Assembly: GCA_024180945.1 (NCBI GenBank)
Contig: JAKSGN010000037.1
Span: 377,501-441,500, forward strand
Length of the DNA stretch: 64,000 nt
Origin: Macrophomina tecta
Taxonomy: Eukaryota; Ascomycota; Dothideomycetes; Botryosphaeriales; Botryosphaeriaceae
Direction: 5' to 3'
The first letter of the stretch is position 1. Each line of letters begins with the position of its first letter. Positions 45,285-57,003 of the stretch are shown here, piece after piece. Both the position numbers and the translations under genes were made by a program. Under the pieces are notes generated by a model. That model had not been told where the DNA came from. It worked only from the letters and a program-made list of their open reading frames with translations, and ran no database searches.

Positions 45285-46851
45285 ATGGCGCTCCAGGATG
45301 ACTTCGAGGCCAAGTCGGCCTCTTTCATGCGCTGGCTTCCCTCTGCCTCCGCGACCGTTTCCGACAAGGTCCAGCTGCAGGACCTGCGCCACCGCGCTGC
45401 CGGCAGAGGCCTGGGTATGTCCTTGCCTGCGAGATGCTCTTACCCCTCTTCAGAGCCACCCCGCTCGCCCGGCCATTCGCCCTTCCTCCCACGCATGCTA
45501 ACACATTCACCTCCAGTTGCTATGTCCGACATCCAGGAGGGCGAGGTCCTCTTCACTATTCCCCGCTCCGCTGTGCTCAGTGCCACCAATTCCTCCCTTT
45601 CCTCCATTCTCCCCCAAGTCTTCGAGCACCTCGACCCATGGGCCTCTCTCATCGTGACCATGATCTACGAGTACCTCCGCGGCGACGCTTCCCCCTGGAA
45701 GCCCTACTTCGACGTCCTGCCCGCCCACTTCGACACCCTGATGTTCTGGTCTGACGACGAACTCGCCGAGCTGCAAGCCAGTGCCGTGACGCAGAAGATC
45801 GGCAAGGATTCCGCGAACGAGATGTTCACCAACACCATCATACCCCTCGTCCGCCGCCACGCCTCTGTCTTCTTCCCGGATCCCAACACCGCCCAAGGGG
45901 CCAGCGACAAGGATCTCTTGGCACTAGCCCACCGCATGGGCAGCACCATCATGGCCTACGCCTTCGACATCGAGCCCGACCCAGCCTCAAAGCAGGTCGA
46001 CGAGGAGGGCTACGCCTCGGATGACGAGGATGAGGCCCTCCCTAAGGGCATGGTGCCCCTTGCCGACATGCTCAATGCCGACGCCGACCGCAACAACGCC
46101 CGCCTGCACTACGGGCCCGACGCCCTGACCATGGAGGCCGTCACCAACATTAGCGCCGGCGACGAGGTCTTCAACGATTACGGCTCGCTGCCCCGCAGCG
46201 ACCTCCTTCGCCGCTACGGCTACGTTACTCCCAACTACGAACAATACGACGTTGTCGAGATCCCAGCCGATCTCATTCTCGAAACCTTCAAGGCCGAAAC
46301 CGGCACCCCTGAAGAAGAGGTCGACGAGAAGGTAAAAGACTCCAATCACACACAATGCGAACAATTCTCGCTCACGCAAATCGAATCAGTTGTCCTACCT
46401 CGAAGAGCAAGACCTCCTCGAGACCGGCTACGACATTAGCCGCATCCCCCAGGATGACCCTGAGTCGGCCTTCAGCCCGGAGATGGGCCTCCTCCTCGCC
46501 ACCCTCTACCTGCCGCACGCCGACTTCCGCCGCATGGGCAAGAAGGGCAAGTTCCCCAAGCCCAATCTGACGCCTCAGACGGCCGCCCTGCTACGCCAGG
46601 TCGTCGCCAAGCGCCTTGCCCAGTATCCCACCTCCCTCGAGCAGGACAGGGCTTTGCTGGCCGCTGGCGGCGTCGTTGAGCCGAGGAAGGCCATGGCCCT
46701 GGCCGTCAGGATCGGCGAGAAGGAGATTCTTGAATCTGCGGCGCTGCTGTTGAAGGACGCCGCTGCCGCGGCGCCCGATTCCGCTGCCAAGCGGACCTCT
46801 TCGTCCGAAAATGGCGAGGGCAGTTCGAGCAAGAAGAGAAAAATCGCTTGA
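45285..46851 (+). CDS. SET-domain protein lysine methyltransferase, Rkm4/SETD6-like
   Basis: Exons 45285-45414, 45517-46331 and 46390-46851 encode 468 residues. The split SET domain begins at RGLVAMSDIQEGEVLFTIPR (about residue 41), has an inserted helical i-SET region, and closes with VPLADMLNADADRNNARL and AGDEVFNDYGSLPRSDLLRR, where Asn and Tyr line the AdoMet/lysine site. A Rubis-substrate-binding-like C-terminal domain follows, ending in a Lys/Arg-rich tail (SSKKRKIA) that could be a nuclear signal. In yeast, Rkm4 methylates ribosomal protein eL42 (Rpl42); SETD6 modifies other proteins. The substrate here is inferred from the family. It shares a promoter with KAE1. Confidence 0.88.
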
Positions 46852-47523
46852 GTGGCCCCCACAGAGCAGGCGTCACAAGCGAGAAAAATGAAAAACGAAC
46901 AAAAACGAGAAGTGTCAAGAAGAAAGATATTTCACATTGAGCCAGCATTTGCAATTTTTGGCTGAATGTGCATCTCATTCGCCTTGTAGCGATCTAACTC
47001 ATCCTCCTCGAGTCGACGCGCTCCCCCCGTCCCTAGGATACGCTATTATACATGGTGGAAAAATACCAACCCTTGCCTAGTCTCCGCCTTTCCAACGGCC
47101 TTATCGGACCACAAAAAAGAAAGCCTCTCTTTCTCTCTCCGCGTGCAATTTCTTCGCTGCGCACGCCCTCCGGCTCATCCGCGGAGATTGTTCCCTTGGT
47201 GCAACTACTGTACATAATCAAAAAGTGCCTCTTACTGGCCCGGAAAAGAAGAAGAAGAAGAAGAGGGAAGAGCACATATTTCCCGAATCCGTTGGGGCCG
47301 ATGGTATATCCGTCTATCGTTATCGTTGTTCGCAGAAAGAGAAGGATAAGTGATGAAGGAAGGTGCGATATACGCAAGTTGTATGACCCACGGTGATGGT
47401 GCTGGAGTTACAACGGAGGTCAAAGAGCATGGATGGAGAACAAATGACATCTCGGCACGGCACTTTGGCGGAATTATGAGGGGGTTTCGGACATCAGCTT
47501 ATGCTGATTGTTCAGTCCTTTCC
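46852..47523. other. Intergenic between convergent SET-domain gene and EPL1
   Basis: 670 bases of 3' flanks for two convergent genes. An AAG-type triplet run lies near 47247-47266. No gene was found. Confidence 0.5.
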
Positions 47524-49435
47524 TCAGCTGGGACCATTCGTTACCCTCTGTGGTGTCGGTTGGCTACTTTGGCTGGTGGGTTGCTGTCCTTGCGCTGCCG
47601 CTGCCGCCGCTGCTGCCATGCTCCGTCGGGCTGCTGCTTGTTGCATTGCTGCCTCCCTGGAAACCGACCTATCCATCAGAATACGATATTTGATAGCAGC
47701 ATCCGAGTAAAAGTCGACAGGCAGGACGTCTTCTTCTTCATCGCTGTCCCTGTCGTACTTGAAACGCTCTGCTACACGATCGTCAATGTCTTCATTCGCA
47801 GGCCGTTTCAGTCCTCGTCGGTCTATCATTAGACGTCCACCACGACCTGTCCGCCGTCTGAACGATGGCCGCCCAATAAAGGACTCTTGCGGCGGTGTTG
47901 CGTAGCGGACCATTGCATTTTCGTCAATGCGCTTATCGGCACTTGCGAGCTGCTGCTTGTTTGCCTCTGCTGCCTCATCCGACGATATTGACGCAGGAGG
48001 CGTGGGCAAATACTCCGTGATGGCGGCGCGGAATGCAGGCTGGCTCTCCTCTTCCAGAGGCGGGGTGATGGCTCTCCAGGTCACGTCCACGTAGTGCTTG
48101 TTCCACTCGCGGTGCTTCTCCTTATTCGTCTCGATGGAGCGAGTAATCTCCTCCTCCCTCTTGGCGAGCTGCTCCTCCAAGGTGACGAGATCATTGTCTA
48201 ATGGACGGCCATCAACACGAGAGAGTTGTGGTTTGGAAGCCATACCCGGAACACCACGCTGCATGGCAGTTGGGTCGAGCTTCGGCTTTGGCTTGGGAGC
48301 GGGCTGTTGGTATCGTCAATCTTGTCCCAGGAAAGGTAAGTGGGAAGGTAAGACAAACCTTTTGGTTGATGAGATCTTCGTCGTCGCCCTTGATACCAAG
48401 GTTGCGCTTGATCTCCTTGACCTCCATCCGCTTCTCAAAGATTAGTCTGTCATTAGACAACTGATCTCTCCGCCCATACTCTCGCTGCTTTACCAGGTAC
48501 ATCAGTTCCCTTGCCTGTTCAAGCTCATGCCTTAGCTTCTTAAGCTTCTCGGTCACCTGGGCATCTCTGCCACGGGTTTTTCGAGCTTGGCGGACTTCAC
48601 GACGCCTGAAGCAGACGTACGGATCCGAGTCATCAGTCTCAAGGTTTGTTTCGAACTTCAGTGTCGGCATCAAGCTACGGTTGCCGCGCTTTATCCGCTG
48701 CTGCTTCCAGTAGTCGTAAATGTCTCTTGCGAACTTTCGCGCAGGTTCACTGATGGTCTCATCGAAGCTGCTCTCGAACTCGTCGTAGGGCAGCACCGGA
48801 GGGTTGTCTACGGCAGCAAAGGGCTGCTTCTCCTGCAAGGTGCGCTCGAAGAAGTCGACGACCTCCTCGAACCAATCCTCGGAGCAATGTAGGCCGGCCG
48901 CCTTTTTTGCGTTCATAGCCTTGAGGAAGCCCTCATCTTCACTGGTCATGCAGTACTGTGTACCTTTGCAGTCCTCGACGGTCGACGAGAAGCGGATGTA
49001 CGTGGCGGGCTGCACCCACCGTTTCGGATACAGATCCTCATACTTCAGCTTACTCACGATGGCCTCGGGAGTGGGGATGTAGAGCTGCGACACCTTGCCG
49101 CCCACGGCAGCAGCGTTGATGACGGCCTGAAGATGGTGTTCCTAGATGCATGTCAGGGTATTGGGTCCTCAAACCAGCGCACACAACATGTGATGGTGAA
49201 AACAGAGAGAACATCTGCAGAGGAAAGTGGTAAGTTCAAGAGAAGATCGAGAGTAGCTTACTATTTCTTCGCCCTTTTCGACACCCGTCTCCACCTTTGG
49301 AATGTGGCGCTGCGCCTCCTCGTCAGCGAGGCCCTCGACCTCACTCTCACGCAAGATGGGCAGGTTCTGCTTGGTCGACAGCTTGCGCTGACGAAAGCGC
49401 TGGCTGGAGATGCGCTGCGACATCTTGGACTGCAA
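47524..49435 (-). CDS. EPL1: NuA4 histone acetyltransferase subunit Epl1 (Enhancer of polycomb-like)
   Basis: Epl1 tethers the Esa1 module to nucleosomes in the NuA4 complex. Exons 49435-49262, 49141-48359 and 48303-47524 encode 578 residues (MSQRISSQRF at 49423 is an alternative start). The EPcA domain opens with RKLSTKQNLPILRESEVEGL, then EHHLQAVINAAAVGGKVSQL, YIPTPEAIVSKLKYEDLYPK and MTSEDEGFLKAMNAKKA. YDYWKQQRIKRGNRSLMPTL and a coiled-coil (LRHELEQARELMYLVKQREY) follow. The C-terminal third is disordered with alanine and glutamine runs. The second intron uses a GTTTGT donor. The 5' flank is about 2 kb. The call is firm. Confidence 0.95.
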
Positions 49436-51407
49436 GGCTGGGATGTTGTGAATGTGAGTGAAGGCGCGGTAATTTGTTTGCTGCAGCCTATAGGCGTGAG
49501 GTGAAGCTTTCCATATGACGGCAAGGAATTAAATCTAGAAAAAGTTGGAAGGAAAAAAAAAAAAAAGAAGTGGCCTGCGCAAGAGTGACGGGACCTTCAG
49601 AATTAAGAAGGTTGCGAGGCCTGTGGTGCAAAAACTCGTGAGCGCAACGCGCGGAGACGATAGAAGTAGAAGCCGACTATTTTGACCTGATGGATTTTGG
49701 TCGATGCGACGATGCGCGTCGTTGCGTTGGTGGCCCCGGTCGCAGGACAAGTTGTGTTGCGGAAGCGGACAGGAATTTTTTTTTTTTGTTCGGCGGGCGG
49801 TCGGTCGGTCGCACCCCCTTGCGAGTCCTCTCCCCACCGGGCGCGCGCACAACGCGAAAGAGCGACGCGGAGGGGAAGTGGCAAAGAGCGACGCAACAAC
49901 ACCACGACGGGCCTCCGGGACGCGCTGCAAAACCCCCGGTCGCGGCAGCAAACGAAAATTCGGTCGCGAAAGTGCCGATTTGCGACTCTTTGGAGAGTTT
50001 TGCGATGACTTTTGGGCCAGTTCTTGATGGAAAGTCGGTGTGTTGGGGCGGGCGATTACGGTGGTTCGCCGGTCGCGCAGGCGCAAGCGCAAAGTTGTGT
50101 GTGTGTGGTGTGTTGGTTGTGTAGGGTAAGGGGGTGTGCCGGCGGGCTTAGGGTTGGCAGTGGCAGGCAGGCGGCGGCGGCGGCGTGCGCCCGTTTGGCA
50201 AGAAAAAACCACCCCCTCCCGCCCAAACCAAGCCAGGGAAAGGCCGCGCGCCGTCCGCCAGCCGCCCTCTCTGCTGCCGGGTTCGCTTGCTCGCATCGCT
50301 CTCGCGTTCACGTAAACCATTTCGCGCCAAGGCCTTCTTCTTTTTTTTTTTTTTTTCCCTTCCTTTCGTCTCTTCTCTTATCTGGTGTCCGCTCTTCGCT
50401 CGTAAACGCCGTTCCGATCCCACGCATTTGCTTGTTTGTCGCCCCGTCCGGATCCGGCACCCGAATAATCCGCTGACTGTTCCTGTTTTCTTTACTTTTC
50501 TTCGGCGACAACCCCCTATTTGCGGGCGCGCACGCATGAACCCTCACCACTGAGCCGAAACCAGCAGCTGCTGCGACGGGCGGCCCATGTCAGATGCGGG
50601 CGTCGCGCATACCTATCGCAGCTTCTAATCATCACGCGTTCCTCCATTCTCTTTTGCGAACGCGTGCGCCTGGGCCCGGAAGTCGTTCCGGAAAAGTGTA
50701 TGGTGCGAAAAGCAAAGAGCCCCAAGGAAAGAATAATAATGACGGCAGCATGATGTTCAGGGGGGAAAAGATGGTTGGAAAGGAATGCATTAGACCAATT
50801 CCAGCGATAGGTGCGCCAGAGCGATACCGATTGATCTCGAACCCTTTCTGTTTTCTTCTTGAGACTTGCTACTCACCATCACCAAGAAACATGCAAAAAA
50901 AAAAAAAAAAAAAAAAAAGGAATGCGTACGGAATTGCAAGAAGATTCGAGAGACTTACGTTGCCCTTGCGGATTGAGAAAAATTCTACTTGCGTCCATCG
51001 AAATCTTGCCGCCGGGGGTATAGGCGCTCTCGTTCTCAATTTCTATACTCAAGATGACAATAAAACAAAGGCGGGAAGCAAATCCATAAGCACCGTCATC
51101 GTAAACGCTTGTCGTAATTGTGGTCCCTTCGTGTCGGTACTCTCTTGCACTTTGAATGTGCTGCCACAATATCCCACCTTCCTCTCATCCAGTCCCAGAA
51201 GAACCATCTTTCCTGTTGAGTCGCCATCGGATCTTAGCCATACCTGTCAGAAGACCAACCCCCCGCGAATCGCACACCATATGTGGCCGCTGCGGTGCTG
51301 GATAGCGCTGTCAACCGTGATCCGGTGTCACGATCGCTGTGCCACGCTCGCGAGGAAATATTCTGCCATCGTTAGATAGTGAAGCTACGCTTGCACCGAG
51401 AACTTAT
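49436..51407. other. Long intergenic region upstream of EPL1
   Basis: Two kilobases between the EPL1 start and the 3' end of the AMPK beta gene. It contains T and A homopolymers (near 49779-49787, 50341-50356 and A24 at 50895-50918). Frames of 261 codons on each strand (50320-49535 minus; 50594-51379 plus) are low-complexity with Lys or Phe runs read from the homopolymers, so I do not call them genes. Confidence 0.5.
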
Positions 51408-53128
51408 TTATTCCCCGGTGTCACTCGTTGGTTTGTACATGATGGTAGTTAAAAACTGCACCTTGCATTAGCAATTGCCCTCTCACGCTGTCACATCACT
51501 TAAAAACACAAAACATAGATCCGGAGAAGATGAAGAGAACAAACCTTCCGCTTGTACCGCGTTGTTGCGCTGGTAGCTAGCACGTTGTGCTTGATGCTGC
51601 TTGTGGCAAGATGATTGAGCACGGTGTGATTGGGCATATTCAACACGCTGCTGTCATCCTTCATTGGCATGCTGCCGTTGAGAATGCTCTTGCTGAGCAT
51701 CACAGGGAGAGATGGAGGCGGGGGCATGGTGTTCAGAACCGCGTTTGCTCGTGCGAATCTGGTCGACTCCTCTTCGGCATCAAGGTCCGCTAAGTACTGC
51801 GGGATCACACAATGGTACTGCTTTGGCGGTGCCGGTGCTACTGGCATCGGATTGCTCGTTGCTGCTGCAGGCGTGCCAGCAGCTGGCGGGTTATTTTGTG
51901 ATATTTGCTGGATTTCTGGCGATGGTGGGACGATTTGAGGTGGGTATACACCAGTGGGAGCGCGCGTTTCTGGCTTCTCTTCCTCTGGGCGCTGTTGTCC
52001 AGGGATATCAACGGGCGCAGTGGGCTGAGCCTGCGGTGCTTGCGGGATGTCGTCCGGAGAGACCTCCAGGTAATTGACGAGGATATTAGTGAAGTCGACA
52101 GCGGTCGGGAGCTCTGTCGAGAGCTGCATCTCATTGTCGACGAGAAATTTTAGGTGGTGTGTGCCGGGTTGCAGATGTATGGTCGCCGAGAAGGCATCTT
52201 TATGTTTGCTCGGTCCACTGTAAACTGGTCAGAGGGCTGGTGTAACTTGCATGGTCAAATCACTGCGCTTTGCGCCAGCCATAAGACCTCAGGCAGAACC
52301 AGAAGCCACACCGCGGTAGTACCAACAGCACTGGGGCACTCGCACTTACTTCTTATGCAGTCTGAACTTCTTATTCCATCCAGCAAATGTGCCAGTGACG
52401 TAGACCTTCTCACCCGGGCCCAGCCACTCGATTACGGTGGGGACAGCCGGACGCAGGCCGCCGTCGGTATCGAGGTTGTCGTCTACTGCATCGTCTTCGT
52501 CGGCCGTGGTGCTGCTGAGGACGGAGGTGCGGCGGGGCAAGACGCCGTCTATTCTCTCCGGGTCGATTGGCGTGGTCAGATCGGCGGGCGAGATGATGGG
52601 CGAGCCGGGAGTGTGCACCTCCTCCTCAATGGGCAGCGGCAGGCGCGGTGGACGAGCGAATGCCGCGGCCTGCATGTGGTAGGCCTCGGACTGTGACGAG
52701 GCATCGACCGCATCGGGCGGCGAGGACGAGGGCGCGCGAGCAACAGGCTGGGACACATCGACGGGCTGGCTGAGCGGCGAGGGCTCTGGGGGTACGGGCG
52801 AGGGCTCGCGCGGGTCCTTCTCGTGGCTCTGGCCGCTGCCCATCCTCTCGAGCTGGGCAAGGTCGTGCGGCTTGAGCGTCGGTGTTGCGACCGAGTGGGC
52901 GCGGCCGCGCGAGTTTGGGCGGAGGGGTCTGGCAGCGGTCGCGCTCTCCAGGCTCGCGGACGGCGGGGCAGCGCTGGCTTTGGCGTTGGAGAGGGCCTGG
53001 ATGGACTCGCGGCGGCGAGGTTCTCTGCGCACATTGTTCACCGCTTGGTTGCTTATCGGCGCGGTCGCATGCGGCGGGCCCTGGGGCGAGCTGGTGCTCT
53101 GGCGGGACGAGGAGGGGTTGTTGCCCAT
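51408..53128 (-). CDS. SNF1/AMPK protein kinase beta subunit (Sip2/Gal83 type)
   Basis: This scaffold joins the Snf1 kinase and its gamma subunit in carbon and energy sensing. Exons 53128-52350, 52217-51545 and 51455-51408 encode 499 residues. It starts MGNNPSSS, a consensus for N-myristoylation and membrane recruitment. A long disordered Ser/Pro-rich region follows. The glycogen-binding (CBM48) domain covers about residues 225-310: TVIEWLGPGEKVYVTGTFAG with the Trp sites, then IHLQPGTHHLKFLVDNEM after intron 1. The C-terminal ASC domain has PPQIVPPSPEIQQ, QYHCVIPQYLADLDAE, NHLATSSIKHNVLATS, RYKRK and, in a 16-codon last exon, FLTTIMYKPTS. The last intron has a GTTTGT donor and a TGCTAATG branch. 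The call is firm. Confidence 0.95.
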
Positions 53129-53605
53129 GGCTCACGGCTCCCGCTTTGTCTCGCGGCGCGCAGTCAGTGGCCGGGGCGGGCTCAGCGTGGGCGTGTCCGA
53201 TGCGAGTCTGCTCAGTATGACGGAGCGCTTGGGGCCTCGGACATGGACCTGGAACCTGAGCGGGCGGACGATGTGCGTGCGGTGCAGCGTTGCGGAGAGG
53301 GCCAGGGCTCGCAGCGGGTCCAAGGTCCCTCCCGTCTGGTGCTGGTGCTGGGAGGAGCAGCGCCGCCATCTGCCGATCCAGCTGCTGCTCCGGGCAATCA
53401 GCATCATCGTCCGGCCTCCACCCCATTCAAAGGCGCCTCGACGATGTGACCGGAGGGTGAGGTGCACAATCCGCGACCGGCTCTGAGGTCATCTGCACCT
53501 CCTCGGTATGCTCCCTCCCTTACCCGCGACTTGATACCTGACCACCCACGACGCGCACAGCCCATTGACCCAAACCCGCCGCAGATACATCATCCGCCCG
53601 GCGCC
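53129..53605. promoter_or_regulatory. Divergent promoter between AMPK beta and a small membrane protein gene
   Basis: The two start codons lie 477 bases apart on opposite strands. Reading frames here are continuations of shadows from the AMPK beta gene. Confidence 0.55.
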
Positions 53606-54154
53606 ATGAACGAGCTTGCAGCCCTGCTGCTGACTGCGCTGTACTACACCCTTTTCCTGCCCGTCCACACTCTCTTCCGTGGCCTCGCCCTCGTCCTATC
53701 CCCGGTCTACTACGGTCTTCAATTCGTCCTCCTGCCCTTCATCTACCTTGCGCACATTGTGTGGCGCATCCTAGTGCTTCCTTTCGTGCTTCTCGCAAAG
53801 CTTGAGGTATACATCGTCTTGTGCCTGCTCTGGGTGCCTACACTGTACTGATGGCGCGAACAGACTCTCTACGTCTATCTCGGTGTAGCTGGCATAATAG
53901 GTGTCTTTGCCGGCGGCGTTCTTTACTTTAGTTTCAGCCTACTGAAGTCTACTTTCAACCTTGACTCGTACGATGACGTCTATGGAGTCACCGCCGCTGA
54001 GTACAGAGCTGCTCGACGCAAGAGAAAGGCCGAGGAAAGCTACGCCGAAGCTCCCATCTTGGTGGGCCATGGTCGCCCAAAGGATCTTCGATTTTTGAAG
54101 CCAAGGGACGTCTTGGTCCAGACGATCCTGGAGGAGGATGATTCAGATTATTAG
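53606..54154 (+). CDS. Small uncharacterised membrane protein
   Basis: Exons 53606-53806 and 53864-54154 encode 163 residues. Nearly the whole N-terminal half is hydrophobic: LLLTALYYTLFLPVHTLF, LALVLSPVYYGLQFVLLP and HIVWRILVLPFVLLAK, then LYVYLGVAGIIGVFAGGVLY after the intron, so three or four spans. The C-terminal 65 residues are soluble, with a basic patch (EYRAARRKRKAEESYAE) and an acidic end (EEDDSDY). The family is not recognised; similar short proteins with this hydrophobic/soluble layout occur in fungi as conserved hypotheticals. The intron removal restores the frame and the fourth hydrophobic segment. Confidence 0.75.
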
Positions 54155-55120
54155 AGTCAGGTTCGCGGACATGCGAGGCGTTGCAACTGCCATGTTGATT
54201 GAACCGTGAAACCAGAGCGCAAGTTACTGGCGGAGAATTCACCCTAGATGCTCTGCTATGCACAGAATTGATCTAAGGACATGGATTGCAACGCAGCCTC
54301 CGGTACATGGTAAATCCGAGCAGAGCTTGAGAATAAAGACACAAGCAAAGTCATCACATGTGTGCACTGCATTTCGTGCCCCGCCACTGATAACAGCGAC
54401 CAAAGACTGGCTGAGAAGCGCTTCATGTAAGTAACAGCGTTATGTCGTCATTATACGCACTACACCAGCTGACGGGTTCGGAAACGTATGGTGATAGTAT
54501 GACATGATTGTTTTGGTTGTAACCGCAGCTCTGTGCTGCTCCATGGATTTTGTCTTTCAGTTCACGGTCTCTCAGCAATTGTCTGTCAGGTTTTGTTCAC
54601 AGTGTTGTGGGATGCCTCACAAAATCCGTGCTCAAATGCTCGATGGCCTTGTCCGGGGATACGCGGCGCGCTTGGGTGGCCGGCCTTCCACCCTATTCAC
54701 ATAGCCTGCCTATGCATGAACCCAGCAACTGGCGAAGCCAGCCAGCGGCACGGTCTTCAGCTGCGACTGTTTTACATTCGTTCTCGTACAGAGATTGAAC
54801 GAACTGATGCAAAATTAATGGTGACCATCAGATTAGATAATACTGCGCATGAGTCATGTTGGGCTTGGCACAATCGGGCTGATTGTGGCAAGAACGTGAC
54901 TTTCAAACGACTTATGTGCAACATCTCACCTCCGCCTCCTTCAACTCCTCCGCAAACTCACAGCCCGCCACCACTAGGCAACCGATCACCACCCTGACAC
55001 CGGGCCACCACTGGAGCAGCCAGTCACAACTGGAACAACCCGCTTCCGCTGAAATAGTTCGCCAACTCGGGGAATCTCACTCACCACTCTCAGCACCCTC
55101 GGCTTCTCATTCACTCGATC
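54155..55120. other. Intergenic upstream of KIN17
   Basis: 965 bases with no supported gene. It holds the 3' flank of the small membrane protein gene and the KIN17 promoter; the last 150 bases before the ATG are C-rich and CT-rich. Confidence 0.5.
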
Positions 55121-56164
55121 ATGGGTCGCGCAGAAGTTGGCTCTACAAAATGGGCCGCAAACAAGATGAAGTCTAAGGGTCTCCAAAGGCTTCGCTGGTA
55201 CTGTCAGCCATGTGGGCGTCAAATGAGAGATGAGAATGGCTTCAAATGCCACGTAGCGTCAGAATCACACGTACGCCAAATGCAAGTCATCGGCGAGGAC
55301 CCTAGGAAGGCCATCAACGACTTTAGTAATCAATTTTTACGGGATTTCCTTCAACTACTCCGTACCGGTCATGGCGAGAAAAAGATCAACCTTAATCAGT
55401 TCTATCAAGAGTATATCAAGAATAAAGAGTAAGTTGTATCCATCTTCTAAGGCATTTCGGATGCACTCGAAGCTGACTTAGCTAGGCATATCCACATGAA
55501 CGCCACAAAGTGGCCCAGTCTCACGGAACTAGGCAAATACCTCGGGCGGGAGGGTATATGCCGCGTTACTGAAGACGAGAAGGGCAACGGTTTGTGCATC
55601 TCCTGGATCGATAACAGCCCAGAAGCCTTGCGGCGACAGGAAGCAATCCGCAAGAAGGAGCGTCAGGAGAAGGGTGATGAGGAAAGAGAGCAGCGCATCA
55701 TCCAAGAACAGGTTGAGAAAGCGCGCGCGGAAGCCAAAGAGGATGCTATTAGGCACGACGAGGAGACACAGCTTCTGAGGAAGGAAGGCGAGAAGATCCA
55801 GCTGAACCTCAAGCCAGCTGTTACCAAAACGCCCAGCCCGCCGCAAGCTACCGGACCATCACCGCCTCCCGCTGCTGAGACGCAGCCTGAGGCCAGCAAA
55901 GACGCTAGCGTAGCAGGAAGGGAAGACAGCACCGCCACGGCAGCTCCTGCTAAGCCGGCATTCAAGATGGGTATGGGCAGCAGTAAGCCCAAGAATGTCT
56001 TCTCATCTAAGAGCAACCCCCTTGCGGCCAAGAAAGTCGCCGTTAAGGAGCAGCCCAAGAAGATGAGCGAGGCTGAGCGGATCATGAAGGAGGAACTGGA
56101 GCGGAAGCGTCTTCGCGAGAGCGGAAGGCCCAACGATGGAGCAAAGCGTCAGCGGATAGCGTGA
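55121..56164 (+). CDS. Kin17/Rts2-like zinc-finger DNA/RNA-binding protein
   Basis: Exons 55121-55428 and 55486-56164 encode 328 residues. A C2H2 zinc finger is seen at residues 28-50 (YCQPCGRQMRDENGFKCHVA with SESH). A winged-helix region follows (FSNQFLRDFLQLLRTGHGEK; NLNQFYQEYIKNKE), joined across the intron to HIHMNATKWPSLTELGKYLG and GLCISWIDNSPEAL, the Kin17 signature. A long charged coiled-coil (EKARAEAKED) and a Lys-rich end with FKMGMGSSKPKNVFS close it. Animal KIN17 has C-terminal KOW domains, absent here as in other fungi. It acts in the nucleus in DNA-damage response and RNA processing. The call is firm. Confidence 0.93.
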
Positions 56165-57003
56165 TTTGATGCTTATCTCCATCCCTGAGTACTTGCTTGT
56201 TTTAGCGCGGCGTTCTGGGTCTTTATCACCGGCATAGACTTTTCTTCGGATCTATATGGCAACGGTAAAGCGGGAGCATAAATAGTTTGCGCGGGGGGGC
56301 TTAGTGCGCAGCAAATTGGAAACGTTAGGGCGACACATGGCACACGAAACACGACGGATGATGGGCCGCTCGATGCCGCGAACGGCACCGTCGGGTAGAA
56401 TAGGCCGTTTGCTGTCGCGAAGAAGTCACCAATGACGCCTTGTCTCTCGCAAATCGTGCGAGTACGGATACGCGTAGTGCTCGCCGAGCGAGGTGGGACG
56501 CAATGGGCGCATCTTCGGTGCCGCGTCACCCTTGCCTTGCAGTACCAATCGCTCGGCGATGCACGAATCACGACAGGGCGGGGTTGGTGGAGCACCCTGG
56601 AGTAGCCAGCTGTTGACAGGACGCTGCTGCGCACTGCGTCACAGAGAAGGGTTCCACAGGGCAATTCTTTGGGGCCAAGGGTTCTGCGCAGGCTAAGCCC
56701 CAGCGCCGCCGCACTAGACCCGCAAGCGCGCCTAATCTCGGTTCTGAGCAGGCGCTGGCCCAGATATGCGCTGCTGCTCCAGCCTGCACCGCCGCCCTCC
56801 TTGGCCAGCTTGTTCACCTCTTCTTCAGCGTCCTTGCCGCCAGTTGCTTCTCCTTCAGCACTCCTCCCCACCCTGCCCATGGCTTGACCTGTCTATTGGC
56901 CTACTAATCGCACCTCGCGCTCGACCTGGTCCATAGTTCATCTGCAACGCCTCCGTTGCCCCGTACCGCACTTTAATCCCGCCCACCCCACACCGCTGCC
57001 AAC
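56165..57003. other. Intergenic between KIN17 and SUR1
   Basis: A 235-codon minus frame (56880-56173) lacks domain features and resembles chance coding in GC-rich DNA. The region serves as KIN17 3' flank and SUR1 promoter. Confidence 0.5.

Noticed and set aside
49535..51379. Two 261-codon frames, one per strand, between EPL1 and AMPK beta
   Set aside because: Both read homopolymers as Phe or Lys runs and are otherwise low-complexity.
56173..56880. A 235-codon minus frame between KIN17 and SUR1
   Set aside because: It has no domain, an unusual composition, and sits in the promoter of SUR1.
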